NCBI RefSeq assembly: GCF_009569385.1
Contig: NZ_WBOF01000001.1
Span: 5,589,501-5,653,500 of the forward strand
Reading direction: 5' to 3'
Origin: Streptomyces kaniharaensis
GTDB taxonomy: Bacteria; Actinomycetota; Actinomycetes; Streptomycetales; Streptomycetaceae
Length of the DNA: 64,000 nucleotides
Shown: piece after piece, positions 43,091-52,176 of the stretch
Numbering within the stretch: position 1 is the first letter of the stretch
How the letters are laid out: every line of letters starts with the position of its first letter
The notes under the pieces: generated by a model
What the model saw: only the letters and a program-made list of their open reading frames with translations
Databases searched by the model: none
What the model was told of the DNA's origin: nothing
Translations under genes and position numbers: made by a program

Positions 43091-44347
43091 TCACCCCGTT
43101 CTGTTGAGCACGACGGCGGACTGGAATCCGCCGAATCCGCTGCCGACCGAGAGGATGTGGCTCAGCGGCAGCTCGCGCGCGGAGCGCGGCACGTAGTCGA
43201 GGTCGCACTCCGGGTCGGGAGTCTCGTAGTTGGCGGTCGGCGGCACGACGCCGTGGGCGAGCGCCAGGGTGCAGGCGACGAGCTCGATGGCGCCGATCGC
43301 GCCGAGCGAGTGCCCGACCATCGACTTGATCGAGCTCATCGGCGTCCGGTAGGCGTGCTCGCCGAGCGAGCGTTTGACGGCGGCGGTCTCGTGCCGGTCG
43401 TTCTGCTTGGTGCCCGAGCCGTGCGCGTTGACGTAGTCGACGTCGCTGCGGTCGACCCGGGCGTGGGCGAGCGCGTCGTCGATCGCCCGGGACATCTCCA
43501 GCCCCTCCTTGGTGAGGCCGGTCATGTGGTAGGCGTTGCCGAAGGTGGCGAAGCCGGCGATCTCGCCGTAGATCCGGGCGCCGCGGCGGCGGGCGTGCTC
43601 CAGTTCCTCCAGTACCAGGAGGGCTCCGCCCTCGCCGAGGACGAAGCCGTCCCGGTGGGCGTCGAACGGGCGTGAGGCGTGTTCCGGGTCGTCGTTGCGC
43701 TCGCTGGTGGCCTTGATGGCGTCGAAGCAGGCGACGGTGATCGGCGAGATCGGGGAGTCCGAGGCGCCGGCGACGCAGATGTCGGCGCGCCCCTCCTCGA
43801 CGGCCTGGAAGCCGTAGCCGATCGCGTCGAGGCCGGAGGTGCAGCCGGTGGAGACGGTCTGCACCGGGCCGTGCGCGCCGATGCGTTCGGCGACCGCCGA
43901 GGCCAGCGTGCTGGGTGCGAAGGCCCGCTGCAGCTGCGGCTCGGCCCGGCGGTGGTCGACGTCCCAGCGCTCGCCGGCGGCGCTGACCAGGGCGTAGTCG
44001 TGCTCCAGCCGGGTGGTGCCGCCGACGGCGGTGCCGAGCGAGACGGCGATCCGCCACGGGTCCTCGGCGGCCAGGTCCAGGCCCGCGTCGGCGATCGCCT
44101 CGTCGGCCGCGACCATCGCGAACTGCACGTAGCGGTCGGCTCGTTGGACCTCCTCCGGGCCGAGTCCGTGGGCCGCCGGGTCGAAGTCGCACTCGGCGGC
44201 GATCCGGGAGCGGAACCCGGTGGGGTCGAAGAGCGTGATGCCCCGGGTGGCGGTGCGACCGGAGGTGAGGAGGTCCCAGAACGCCGGGACCCCGACCCCT
44301 CCGGGCGCGACCACACCGATCCCGGTGACGGCGACGCGCCGTGTCAC
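43091..44347 (-). CDS. Ketosynthase KS-alpha of the type II PKS (whiE ORFIII-like)
   Basis: A 418-residue beta-ketoacyl synthase with active-site Cys169 (STGCTSGLD) and the histidines in NAHGSGTKQND and SMVGHSLGA. It performs the repeated condensations with malonyl-ACP. The sequence character (RFAPSTLASAVAE-like segment, HMTGLTKEG) suits spore-pigment KSs. GTG at 44347 overlaps the cupin stop by 4 bases, so the two are coupled. Confidence 0.95.
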   Translation of the reverse strand: MTRRVAVTGIGVVAPGGVGVPAFWDLLTSGRTATRGITLFDPTGFRSRIAAECDFDPAAHGLGPEEVQRADRYVQFAMVAADEAIADAGLDLAAEDPWRIAVSLGTAVGGTTRLEHDYALVSAAGERWDVDHRRAEPQLQRAFAPSTLASAVAERIGAHGPVQTVSTGCTSGLDAIGYGFQAVEEGRADICVAGASDSPISPITVACFDAIKATSERNDDPEHASRPFDAHRDGFVLGEGGALLVLEELEHARRRGARIYGEIAGFATFGNAYHMTGLTKEGLEMSRAIDDALAHARVDRSDVDYVNAHGSGTKQNDRHETAAVKRSLGEHAYRTPMSSIKSMVGHSLGAIGAIELVACTLALAHGVVPPTANYETPDPECDLDYVPRSARELPLSHILSVGSGFGGFQSAVVLNRTG

Positions 44348-44769
44348 GAGGCGACCTTGGCGTGTTCCGGCGGGCCGGAGGTCGCGGTCTCCTCGGTGTC
44401 GACGTGGCCGAGTTCGGGGCGCGGGGCGAGCGGGCCGAGGTGGAAGACCATCCGGGCCTCGGTGTCGCCGACGTTGCGGAAGCGGTGGCGCATGTTGATC
44501 GGGATCATCACGCCCTGGTTGGGCTTGATGGGGCGGGTGACCCCGTCCAGGTCCACCTCCAGGTCGCCGCACACGACGAACACGAACTCCTCGGAGTACG
44601 GGTGGTAGTGCTCGCCGATCCGCTCGCCCGGCTGGACGATCGCCAGGCCCATGAACCCGCTGGTGGCCCCGCAGCTGGTGGGGGTGAGCATGGCGCGCAG
44701 GTCGCCGCCGCGCCGGCGGTTCTCGGGCGCCTCGTCGACGTTCACGATCCGTGGGTACTGCGTGGACAT
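44344..44769 (-). CDS. Cupin protein of the spore-pigment cluster (whiE ORFII-like)
   Basis: A 141-residue single cupin barrel. The metal-binding histidines lie in GEHYHPYSEEFVFVVCGDLEV, and the second motif is IPINMRHRFRNVGDTEA. In whiE, curamycin-type and related clusters this cupin always precedes the KS gene; it is thought to help cyclisation or processing, but its exact reaction is not settled. ATG at 44769 follows GGAGGAAAC. Confidence 0.9.
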   Translation of the reverse strand: MSTQYPRIVNVDEAPENRRRGGDLRAMLTPTSCGATSGFMGLAIVQPGERIGEHYHPYSEEFVFVVCGDLEVDLDGVTRPIKPNQGVMIPINMRHRFRNVGDTEARMVFHLGPLAPRPELGHVDTEETATSGPPEHAKVAS

Positions 44770-44795
44770 GTTTCCTCCGAGTGAGTGGCGGACCG

Positions 44796-45962
44796 TCAGT
44801 TGTCCTGTGATGTACGGTCGGTGACCGGGTTCATGGACCGGGCGGCGAGGAACGCGGCGAGCCCGGCGGCGGTGCGCAGGTCGACCTCGGGGCGGAGGTC
44901 GAGCAGGCGGGCGAGGGCGGCGGCCTCCTGCTCGCCGGCCACGCCGAGGGCGGCGGCCGGGTCGGCTTCGGCGGGCACCCGCAGGTCCACCAGGCGGACG
45001 ACCACGTCGTCCCGCTGGAACACGGTGCTCCCGGCGATCGGGCCGGTCGGATCGGCGGTGGCGAGGTTGTCGTACTCGGCCAGCAGCTCGGCGACGGCCT
45101 GCCCGCTGTCCCGGCGGACCGGGTAGAGCACGGCGTGCCGGTGCAGCCGGGCGGAGGAGGGGGTGCTGGCGATCGCCTGGTGCTTGGCGGGCAGCGCCGC
45201 CCTGGCGAAGAAGGCGCGCGCGGACTGCGGGTCGCCGAGCTGGCGGGCCTCCTCCAGGTACGGGTTGATCGCCTCCTCGACGGCGCGGACCTCGGGCTGC
45301 ATCGCCACGTGGCGCAGCGCGTCGCCGAGGCTGCCGGTGACCTCGACGGCCCGGACCACCCGGTTGCCGTGCATGAACAGCGAGGTGCGGCGCAGCCGGG
45401 TGTGCTCGTCCACCTCGGCCTTGGGGGAGGTGTAGCCGGCCAGGATCCGGGCCACCTCGGGCTCGCTGCCGGGCTTGACGGTGAAGGTGAGGGCGTGCCG
45501 GACCACACCGTCCGGGCCGGGTTCGGCCTTCGGCGGGCCGGCCTGCCCGGAGGGCGTGGTGCGCGGCAGGCCGGGCGGCACCTCGGTCGGGGCCCGCGTG
45601 CCGGTGGCGCCGGCTGCGGAGGTCTCGCGGAGGATGGCGTAGCGCATCGAGCGGAAGTTGTCGCTCACGCAGCCGTGCATGGGCTTGACCATCTCGCGGT
45701 GGGCGGGGCTGTCGACCCACTCCAGGAACGTCTCCTGGTCCTCCCACTCGCTGGTGATCAGCCACTGCCGGGGGTCGTTGATCGACTGGCAGAGCTGGTC
45801 GCTGACATGGCCGGGGACCGCGGCCACCTGGTGCCGCAGCTTCTCGTAGACGTCGAGGAAGCGCTGCTGTGCGCCGTCCTGGATCTCCAGCATCAGCACC
45901 ACCCGCAGGCGGGTGTCGGGCTCGGCGTGCTTGTTCGCCTGCGGTTCGGACAGAGTCGTCAT
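44796..45962 (-). CDS. SchA/CurD-like protein with ABM domain (whiE ORFI-like)
   Basis: A 388-residue protein. The N-terminal 110 residues are an antibiotic-biosynthesis-monooxygenase-like domain (VVLMLEIQDGAQQRFLDVYEKL, WLITSEWEDQETFLEWV). A proline-rich linker follows, and then the SchA/CurD domain (RHALTFTVKPGSEPEVARIL, RRTSLFMHGNRVVRAVEV). The family is found only in spore-pigment-type clusters; it may act in oxidation or partitioning of the pigment. It is first in the leftward operon, 26 bases before the cupin gene. ATG at 45962. Confidence 0.88.
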   Translation of the reverse strand: MTTLSEPQANKHAEPDTRLRVVLMLEIQDGAQQRFLDVYEKLRHQVAAVPGHVSDQLCQSINDPRQWLITSEWEDQETFLEWVDSPAHREMVKPMHGCVSDNFRSMRYAILRETSAAGATGTRAPTEVPPGLPRTTPSGQAGPPKAEPGPDGVVRHALTFTVKPGSEPEVARILAGYTSPKAEVDEHTRLRRTSLFMHGNRVVRAVEVTGSLGDALRHVAMQPEVRAVEEAINPYLEEARQLGDPQSARAFFARAALPAKHQAIASTPSSARLHRHAVLYPVRRDSGQAVAELLAEYDNLATADPTGPIAGSTVFQRDDVVVRLVDLRVPAEADPAAALGVAGEQEAAALARLLDLRPEVDLRTAAGLAAFLAARSMNPVTDRTSQDN

Positions 45963-46264
45963 GATCCACTTTCTGCTCTGGGCCGCACGCTGCGGGCTTT
46001 CCGGCCGCGTCCGGCGATGGCTCCCGGCCTGGGGAGGGCGGTGCGGTGACGGTCGGCCGGGCCGTCGGCGCCAGGCCTGAGGTCGATCGTGCGCGGCGCG
46101 TCCGGGGGTGCGCGAGATTTGCGGTCCATCCGGGCGAAGGGGCGGCACAACCGGTCCGGGGCGGGGGATGGAAGAGCGGGGCCGCCGTCGCTGCGGGCCC
46201 CGTCGAGGGCGGCGCCGATCCCAGTCGCCGCGCCGCGGAATCCCCGTACAGGGCGGAGCAATTG
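45963..46264. promoter_or_regulatory. Divergent promoter region of the whiE-like cluster
   Basis: 302 bases between the leftward biosynthetic operon and the rightward hydroxylase gene. In S. coelicolor the equivalent gap holds two sporulation promoters, one of them SigF-dependent. I could not pick out a clear SigF-type pair here by eye. Confidence 0.5.
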
Positions 46265-47890
46265 ATGAATCCGAAGGTTGACGACCGGGTGCCGGTCCTG
46301 ATCGTGGGTGGCTCGCTGGTCGGGCTGTCGGCCTCGCTGTTCCTCGGCCGACTGGGTGTCAGGCACCTGCTGGTCGAGAAGCACGCCGACACCTCGCACC
46401 ACCCGCGTGGCCGAGGCAACAACGTCCGCACGATGGAGCTGTACCGGGTGGCCGGGATCGAGCCGGCGATCCGCGAGGCGGCCTCGGTGCTGGCCCCGAA
46501 CCACGGCATCCTGCAGGCGCCCTCGCTGACCGGGGCCGAGCAGGAGTGGCTGTTCCGGGAGATCGACCCGGGCGGCCGGCTGTCCCGGTTCAGCCCCAGC
46601 TCCTGGTGCCTGTGCAGCCAGAACGACCTGGAGCCGGTGCTGCTGCGCGCGGCCCGCGAGCTGGGCGGGGACGTGCGGTTCAGCACCGAGCTGGTCTCCT
46701 TCGAGCAGGACGCCGAGGGCGTCACCTCACTGCTGCGCAGTCGGGAGACCGGCGAGGAGCGGCGGGTGCGCTCGCAGTACCTGGTGGCGGCGGACGGCCC
46801 GCGAAGCCCCGTCCGGGAGCGGCTGGGCATCGGCCAGAGCGGCCAGGGCGAGCTGTTCCACAACGTCAGCATCACGTTCCGGGCCAAGCGGCTGGCGGAC
46901 GTGGTCGGCGACCGGCACTTCATCGCCTGCTACCTGACCAACCCGGAGGCGGACGGCGCGCTGCTGCCGGTGGACAACCAGGAGGAGTGGGTCTTCCACG
47001 CCCCCTGGCACCCCGAGCACGGCGAGCCGCTGGAGTCGTTCACCGACGAGCGGTGCGAGCGGCACATCCGCACCGCCGTCGGCATGCCGGAGCTGGACGT
47101 CGAGGTGACCGGCATGGCGCCCTGGCACGCGGCCGAACGGGTGGCCGACCGCTACGGCGCCGGGCGGGTCTTCCTCGCCGGGGACTCGGCGCACGAGATG
47201 TCGCCGACCGGCGCGTTCGGCTCCAACACCGGCATCCAGGACGCGCACAACCTGGCCTGGAAGCTGGCCGCCGTGCTGTGCGGCTGGGCCGGGCCGAGCC
47301 TGCTGGAGACGTACGGGCGCGAGCGCCGTCCGGTCGCGCAGGTGACGAGCGAGCGCGCCTCGGCCCGCTCGGCCGAGCACAGCCACCCGGGGTACGCGGT
47401 GGTGCCCGGCGCCGGCCGGCAGGCCGGGGTGCTGGCGGTGGCACTCGGCTACCGCTACCCGAAGGGCGCGGTGGTCGGGGCGGACCCGGCGGGCGCGGTG
47501 GTGCCCGAGCAGTTCGAGTCGGCCGGAGAGCCGGGCAGCCGGGCGCCGCACCAGTGGCTGCGGCGGGCGGGCGTGAAGCTGTCCACGCTGGACCTGTACG
47601 AGCAGGCGATGGTGCTGCTCACCGGCCCCGAGGGCGGCGCCTGGCTCACCGGCGCGCGGCGCGCGGCCGACCGGCTGGCCGTCCCGCTGGACGCCTACCG
47701 GGTCGGCGACGGCGCGGAGGACGACCTGGCGCCGGAGCCGGGCACGGACTTCGCCACGCTGCACGGCGTCGGCCCGGACGGCGCGGTGCTGGTCCGCCCC
47801 GACGGCTTCGTCGCTTGGCGGTCGGAGGGTGCGGTGGCGGATCCGGAGGCGGCGCTGTCGGCGGCGCTGCGCGAGGTGCTGAGCCTCTAG
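46265..47890 (+). CDS. FAD-dependent polyketide hydroxylase (whiE ORFVIII-like)
   Basis: A 541-residue group A flavoprotein monooxygenase. The FAD dinucleotide fold is VLIVGGSLVGLSASLFL, the DG motif ADGPRSPVRERLG lies mid-chain, and the GD motif is at 306-307 (AGDSAHEMSPTGAFGSN). A C-terminal thioredoxin-like domain typical of phenol-hydroxylase relatives follows. It would hydroxylate the aromatic core late in pigment formation. It is transcribed away from the rest of the cluster, as in whiE. ATG at 46265 follows GGCGGAG. Confidence 0.92.
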   Translation: MNPKVDDRVPVLIVGGSLVGLSASLFLGRLGVRHLLVEKHADTSHHPRGRGNNVRTMELYRVAGIEPAIREAASVLAPNHGILQAPSLTGAEQEWLFREIDPGGRLSRFSPSSWCLCSQNDLEPVLLRAARELGGDVRFSTELVSFEQDAEGVTSLLRSRETGEERRVRSQYLVAADGPRSPVRERLGIGQSGQGELFHNVSITFRAKRLADVVGDRHFIACYLTNPEADGALLPVDNQEEWVFHAPWHPEHGEPLESFTDERCERHIRTAVGMPELDVEVTGMAPWHAAERVADRYGAGRVFLAGDSAHEMSPTGAFGSNTGIQDAHNLAWKLAAVLCGWAGPSLLETYGRERRPVAQVTSERASARSAEHSHPGYAVVPGAGRQAGVLAVALGYRYPKGAVVGADPAGAVVPEQFESAGEPGSRAPHQWLRRAGVKLSTLDLYEQAMVLLTGPEGGAWLTGARRAADRLAVPLDAYRVGDGAEDDLAPEPGTDFATLHGVGPDGAVLVRPDGFVAWRSEGAVADPEAALSAALREVLSL

Positions 47891-47906
47891 CGCACCGGGC
47901 CTCCGG

Positions 47907-47985
47907 CGCACTGGGCATTCAGCAGCTCTGGCGCACTGGGCATCCAGCGTCCGAGTATCTGGCGTCCGGGCATCCGGCGCCGAAA
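47907..47985. repeat. Degenerate GGCGCACTGGGCAT repeats
   Basis: Imperfect copies of GGCGCACTGGGCATCCAGC and shorter relatives follow the hydroxylase gene with 25-30 base spacing. They sit just before the terminator. They look like slippage debris rather than a coding or regulatory array. Confidence 0.5.
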
Positions 47986-47989
47986 ACGG

Positions 47990-48031
47990 GCGTGGGCCCG
48001 CCGACCGGCTAGCGGATCGGCGGGCCCACGC
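47990..48031. terminator. Bidirectional terminator between hydroxylase and permease
   Basis: A perfect 15-bp stem (47990-48004 and 48017-48031) with a 12-base loop between two convergent genes. Confidence 0.75.
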
Positions 48032-48066
48032 GCCCCTGTCAGGGGCAGGGGCGGTAGGACCGGGGG

Positions 48067-49725
48067 TCAGTGACCGCCGGCGTCGACGACCTGGACGTCC
48101 TCGACCTCGCGCTCGATGGCGTCGGACGGCAGGGCCACCTGGATCGCCCAGTAGTAGATGCCGAGGGCGAAGACCGCCACCAGGCCCATGTCCCACCACA
48201 TCGGGATCATGCCGGTGCCGTCACCGAAGCCGCCCTGCCACGAGATCACGCCGAGGCCGATCAGGTAGACGGGCAGCCACTGCGCCGGACGCCAGTCCAG
48301 GCGCGGGGCGTTCGGCAGGCCCTTGCGGATCGCGTACGCGGCGTAGCTGCCGAGCAGGGCGTAGCCGAGCACGATCGCCATGCCCAGGCGGGACAGGGTG
48401 TGCCAACCGGACCAGTAGATGATCAGGCTGGAGACCACGAACGCGGCCGGGGAGATCACGCCGCCGAGGGGCAGCTTGTAGGAGCGCTCGCGCTCCGGCA
48501 GCCGGCGACGCAGGGCGCCGAAGGCCAGCGGGGCGCCGGCGTACATCAGGACGCTCGCGGAGGTGATGAAGCCGACCAGCTCCTGCCAGCTCGGGAAGGG
48601 CAGGAAGCAGATCACGCCGGTCACGAAGGACATGGCCAGGCCGAACCACGGCACACCGCGCTTGTCCAGGCGCTCGAAGAGCTGCGGCGCGTAGCCGTTC
48701 TTGCTCAGGCCGTAGGAGATGCGCGAGGTGGAGGTGGTGTAGATCAGGCCGGTGCCGCCGGGGGAGACGATGGCGTCGAAGTACAGCACGTAGGACAGCC
48801 AGCCGAGGCCGACCAGGGTGGCGAGACCGGCGAACGGGCCCTCGATGCCGGGGAAGTCGAGCTTGTCCCAGCCGTTGAGGAAGGAGCTGACCGGCAGCGC
48901 GCCGATGAAGGCGACCTGCAGCAGGACGTAGATCAGCGTGCCGATGGCGACCGAGCCGAGGACGGCGCGGGGGATGTCGCGCTTCGGGTTGCGGCTCTCA
49001 CCGGAGATCTGGATGGCCTGCTCGAAGCCGAGCAGGGCGAAGATGATGCCGCTGGAGCTGATCGCGGCGAGCACGCCCTTGGCGCCGAACGGCGCGAAGC
49101 CGTGCGAGGTGAAGTTCGAGCCGTGGAAGTTGGTGATCGACAGCGCCAGGATCGTGAGCAGCGGCACGCCGATCTTGAGCCAGGTGGCGACCGAGTTGGT
49201 GGCCGCGAGGACCCGCACACCGAGGAAGTTGACCGCGACGAAGAGGCCCATCAGGAGCACCGCGACGATGAAGCCGCTGGTGGTGAGGGTGCCGTTCTCG
49301 TTGAGGAAGCTCTTGGCGAACTGCCAGTGACCGGCGTAGCCGATCATCGCCTCGACCTCGATCGGGGCGACGGTCGCGGCCTGGAGCCAGGAGAACCAAC
49401 CGAACGACATGCCCGCGAGGCCACCGAAGGCGTAGTGCGGGTAACGCGCGGTGCCACCGGAGACGGGGAAGAGCCCACCGAGCTCGGCGTGCACCAGGGC
49501 GAGCAGCACGATGGCGACGGCGCCGATGCCCCAGGAGATGATCGCCGCGGGGCCTGCAGCGACGACGGCGTTCTTGGCGCCGAAGAGCCAGCCCGAACCG
49601 ATGATCGAACCGACCGAGGCCCACATGAGGCCGATGAGGCCGACGTGGCGGCGGAGCGACTGCTGGCCGGGTGCCTGGGTGTCGGAGCCGGAGCTCGGCG
49701 GGGAGAGCTGGTTGAGGGATGCCAT
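48067..49725 (-). CDS. APC-family amino acid permease
   Basis: A 552-residue membrane protein with about 12-14 helices. The first helix region GLIGLMWASVGSIIGSGWLFG has the GSIIGSGW unwound segment that binds the amino-acid backbone in APC transporters. FALLGFEQAIQISGESRNPKRDIPRA is the conserved loop after helix 6. The substrate is not known; the group includes proton-coupled aspartate-like symporters. ATG at 49725. It has a long A/T-richer upstream region of its own. Confidence 0.88.
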   Translation of the reverse strand: MASLNQLSPPSSGSDTQAPGQQSLRRHVGLIGLMWASVGSIIGSGWLFGAKNAVVAAGPAAIISWGIGAVAIVLLALVHAELGGLFPVSGGTARYPHYAFGGLAGMSFGWFSWLQAATVAPIEVEAMIGYAGHWQFAKSFLNENGTLTTSGFIVAVLLMGLFVAVNFLGVRVLAATNSVATWLKIGVPLLTILALSITNFHGSNFTSHGFAPFGAKGVLAAISSSGIIFALLGFEQAIQISGESRNPKRDIPRAVLGSVAIGTLIYVLLQVAFIGALPVSSFLNGWDKLDFPGIEGPFAGLATLVGLGWLSYVLYFDAIVSPGGTGLIYTTSTSRISYGLSKNGYAPQLFERLDKRGVPWFGLAMSFVTGVICFLPFPSWQELVGFITSASVLMYAGAPLAFGALRRRLPERERSYKLPLGGVISPAAFVVSSLIIYWSGWHTLSRLGMAIVLGYALLGSYAAYAIRKGLPNAPRLDWRPAQWLPVYLIGLGVISWQGGFGDGTGMIPMWWDMGLVAVFALGIYYWAIQVALPSDAIEREVEDVQVVDAGGH

Positions 49726-50219
49726 GCGAAATCTCTCTTGGTGTGTGGGGGCCCCGGCGAACGGAGCGCGGAGAGTTGCCACACAGTAGGCGTATTCATA
49801 GGCCTCTGCACAGATTCCGTTGCTGAATGTTTACCTACTTGCTCGAATATTCCTGCAGGTAGGGGGCTTTGTTGCAACGTGGCCATTACGTGACTGGCGA
49901 GTAGTTTCGGGATTTGAGCGCTGATTGAGCTTTCGCTGTGGATCAGGCATTCTTGAGTCCGGCCCCGGTTATAGACATGACGGACTCTGCATAGTGATAC
50001 CGGCGCGGTGCGTGCAGCCGCCTGCTTCCGGGGTCGTTCGTCCGCCACGGAGCGTCCACGTGGCTGCTGACGTGATCACGATCAGCCCGAGCCGGGGGCC
50101 GGTTCACGACCGGCCTGGTCTGCCTGCTGCCGCTCGCGGCGGCGCAGGGCGTCCTGCCGACGGCACCACGGCCGCCGTCCTGGTCCTAGCTGGGCCCTGC
50201 TCGTACGAACGCGCGAGAG
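49726..50219. promoter_or_regulatory. Upstream region of the permease gene
   Basis: 494 bases without a gene, with the lowest GC of the window around 49790-49990. A CCTAC/GTAGG dyad lies near 49840-49863. The permease promoter must be here. No riboswitch fold was recognised. Confidence 0.45.
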
Positions 50220-50843
50220 TCAGCCCTTGGTGGGGCTGACCGGGTAGTCCCAGTCGGGCCCGGGCTCCTCCCCGGAGGAGGCGCGCGGGACCTTCAGCAG
50301 GTGTTCGGCGATCTCCAGGGGGACGGCCACCAGCGGGACACCGGAGTCCAGGGGGATGCGGATCCGGTGGGCGGCCCCGAGGGCGGTCACCTCCACCGTG
50401 GCGGTCGTCTCGCCGGTGAGGCCGACGGCGTCGAGGCCGGCCGCGATGTCCGGGCGGCCGACGTCGGCCGGGTAGCCGGTCAGGGTGAAGAGGAGGTCGC
50501 CGAGGTCGTCGAGCAGGTCGGCGTAGACCAGCAGCGGCGGCTCCGGGGCGGTCCGCGGGAGCCGGGTCAGCGGTTCCGGGTCCGGCGCGGCCCAGCCGCC
50601 GCCCTCGTCGGCGAGGGCGGCGTACAGGTCGTCGCGAGTGGCGGTGGCGGCCAGGCGCAGGGTCGTCGTCGAGGAGCCGGGGCCGGACGTCGTGACCAGC
50701 ACGAGTGGGGCGTCGTCCGGGGATTCGGCGGCGGGGAAGGCGATCCGTGTCAGCCGGCGGGCGCCGTCGGTGTTGGTCCGCTGGAGTGCGGCGGCCTCGC
50801 GCAGGAAGTACCCGCGCTGCAGCTGCTGTTGGTCCGACACCAT
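50220..50843 (-). CDS. Uncharacterised soluble protein
   Basis: A 207-residue protein without signal peptide or membrane helix. It opens MVSDQQQLQRGYFLREAAALQR and is rich in acidic residues towards the C-terminus (GEEPGPDWDYPVSPTKG). A DLLDDLGDLLFTLTGYPADVG stretch is probably helical. I do not recognise the family. It follows the secreted protein gene at 50924 by 80 bases in the same direction and may be co-transcribed. ATG at 50843 after GGAAGG. Confidence 0.6.
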   Translation of the reverse strand: MVSDQQQLQRGYFLREAAALQRTNTDGARRLTRIAFPAAESPDDAPLVLVTTSGPGSSTTTLRLAATATRDDLYAALADEGGGWAAPDPEPLTRLPRTAPEPPLLVYADLLDDLGDLLFTLTGYPADVGRPDIAAGLDAVGLTGETTATVEVTALGAAHRIRIPLDSGVPLVAVPLEIAEHLLKVPRASSGEEPGPDWDYPVSPTKG

Positions 50844-50923
50844 GATCCGGCTCGCCTTCCCCTGGCTCCAGGTGGTCGGGATCGATTCTGTCGCCCGGAC
50901 CCCGGCCGTGCCGGGGCGGCCGG

Positions 50924-51646
50924 TCAGGCGGCGTTGGCGGCGTTCTTGACCCAGTCCGGGCAGCGGTCGGCGACGCCCAGGCAGTACGCGGTGATGACGC
51001 CCTTGGCGTTGCCGTAGTTCACCGTCACGGTCACGTTGAGGAACTCGACGACCTTGCAGGTCCGCCACCAGAGCCACCCCGAGCAGCGTACGTGGAGCAC
51101 CTTGGTCACGTAGTTCCAGCTGTCCGGTTCGGCCTGCTTCACCGGAAAGCCGGGCGCGGGGTACTTGGTGGTGGTCCGGACGGCGGCCACGTTGAGGTTG
51201 TGCTTCTGCTCGATCTTGGTCAGGCCCCAGGAGGCGTTGCCCCGGCGGAGGTTGACCGTGCGGTGGTCCTTGGAGGTCCAGCTGGCCACCAGGGCGTAGG
51301 CCGGGTCGCCGGCCTGGACGGTGGGCGCGGCGGCGGTCGGGGCCTCGACGTCCGGTGCCTCGACGTCCGGGGACTCGGGGTCGTCGGATGCCTCCGAGTC
51401 GTCCGGCGCGGTGCCCTGACCGTACGCCCGGAGGAGGTTCGCGTCGACGTGATGGTCGCGGGTCAGCTCGGCGACGGAGAGTTCCTGACCGTCGACCAGG
51501 CTCGTGTCACCGAACACCGCGAACGAGACCGCGGCGTCGTCGCCCCGGTCCGGTGCGGTGGTGGCGAGCGCCGAGGGCGCCGCCAGGATGAGGGCGGCCA
51601 GGGCGGCCGCCGTGCCCAGGGCCGGGCGCAGCGCGGAGCGAGACAA
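50924..51646 (-). CDS. Secreted protein of unknown function
   Basis: A 240-residue precursor with a signal peptide (about 1-28). The mature part has an acidic, repeat-rich linker (SPDVEAPDVEAP, about 90-110) and a C-terminal domain with four cysteines (VRCSGWLWWRTCK and AYCLGVADRCPDW) that could form two disulphides. A VNYGNAKGVITAY segment suggests beta structure. I do not recognise the family. ATG at 51646. Confidence 0.6.
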   Translation of the reverse strand: MSRSALRPALGTAAALAALILAAPSALATTAPDRGDDAAVSFAVFGDTSLVDGQELSVAELTRDHHVDANLLRAYGQGTAPDDSEASDDPESPDVEAPDVEAPTAAAPTVQAGDPAYALVASWTSKDHRTVNLRRGNASWGLTKIEQKHNLNVAAVRTTTKYPAPGFPVKQAEPDSWNYVTKVLHVRCSGWLWWRTCKVVEFLNVTVTVNYGNAKGVITAYCLGVADRCPDWVKNAANAA

Positions 51647-51849
51647 GTCCGATCACCTGTTCCTTGGACGAGGTTGGACGAGGATCCCGTGCGGCCGGTC
51701 CTCTGTACGGCCGGCGGGCGCCGGAGCGTGCCGCGGACCGGGACCGGCCGGCCGGACCCACGCGCACGCTACGCGCCGCCCGGCCGTACCCGCTACTGGA
51801 TTTTCGCCCAACTCTCAACGGGAAAAGGGGAATTGGAGACTCCAACCGC

Positions 51850-52176
51850 TCACGGCACCGGCCGTAGCGTCGGCGGGCCCGGGGTGAGCGCACGCAGCAC
51901 GAGGTCGATCCGGACGCGGGCGGCGCCCGCGCGCTGGAGCGCGGCGGCGATGGCGCGTAACTCCTCGGGGCCGGTGCAGGCGAGGCGGAGTTCCAGGTCG
52001 GCGTCGCCGGCCAGGGCGAGACCGCTGCGGATGGCCGGGTGCTCGGCCGCGAGGCGGTCGAAGTCGAGGGGGGCGGGCCCGAAGCTCACCCGGGCGAGCG
52101 CGTGCAGCGCCCGGGTCGGCTCGGGCCGTCCTGCCTCGGGCTCCTCGCCGCCGGGGACCAGGTGGAGGGCGGTCAC
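51850..52176 (-). CDS. Small Lrp/AsnC ligand-domain-like protein
   Basis: A 108-residue protein. The second half, LALAGDADLELRLACTGPEELRAIAAALQRAGAARVRIDLVLR, resembles the ligand-binding (RAM) domain of Lrp/AsnC regulators. No DNA-binding helix-turn-helix is present. It overlaps the SAV_915-like gene by 4 bases (GTGA), so the two are coupled. Stand-alone RAM proteins can modulate full-length Lrp proteins; that role here is conjecture. Confidence 0.5.
   Translation of the reverse strand: MTALHLVPGGEEPEAGRPEPTRALHALARVSFGPAPLDFDRLAAEHPAIRSGLALAGDADLELRLACTGPEELRAIAAALQRAGAARVRIDLVLRALTPGPPTLRPVP

Noticed and set aside
47907..47985. Repeats after the hydroxylase as a CRISPR-like array
   Set aside because: Units are imperfect, few and irregular, and no cas genes exist; slippage is simpler.
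49925..50239. A 104-codon plus-strand frame upstream of the permease
   Set aside because: No ribosome site or domain, and it crosses the end of the supported gene at 50220.
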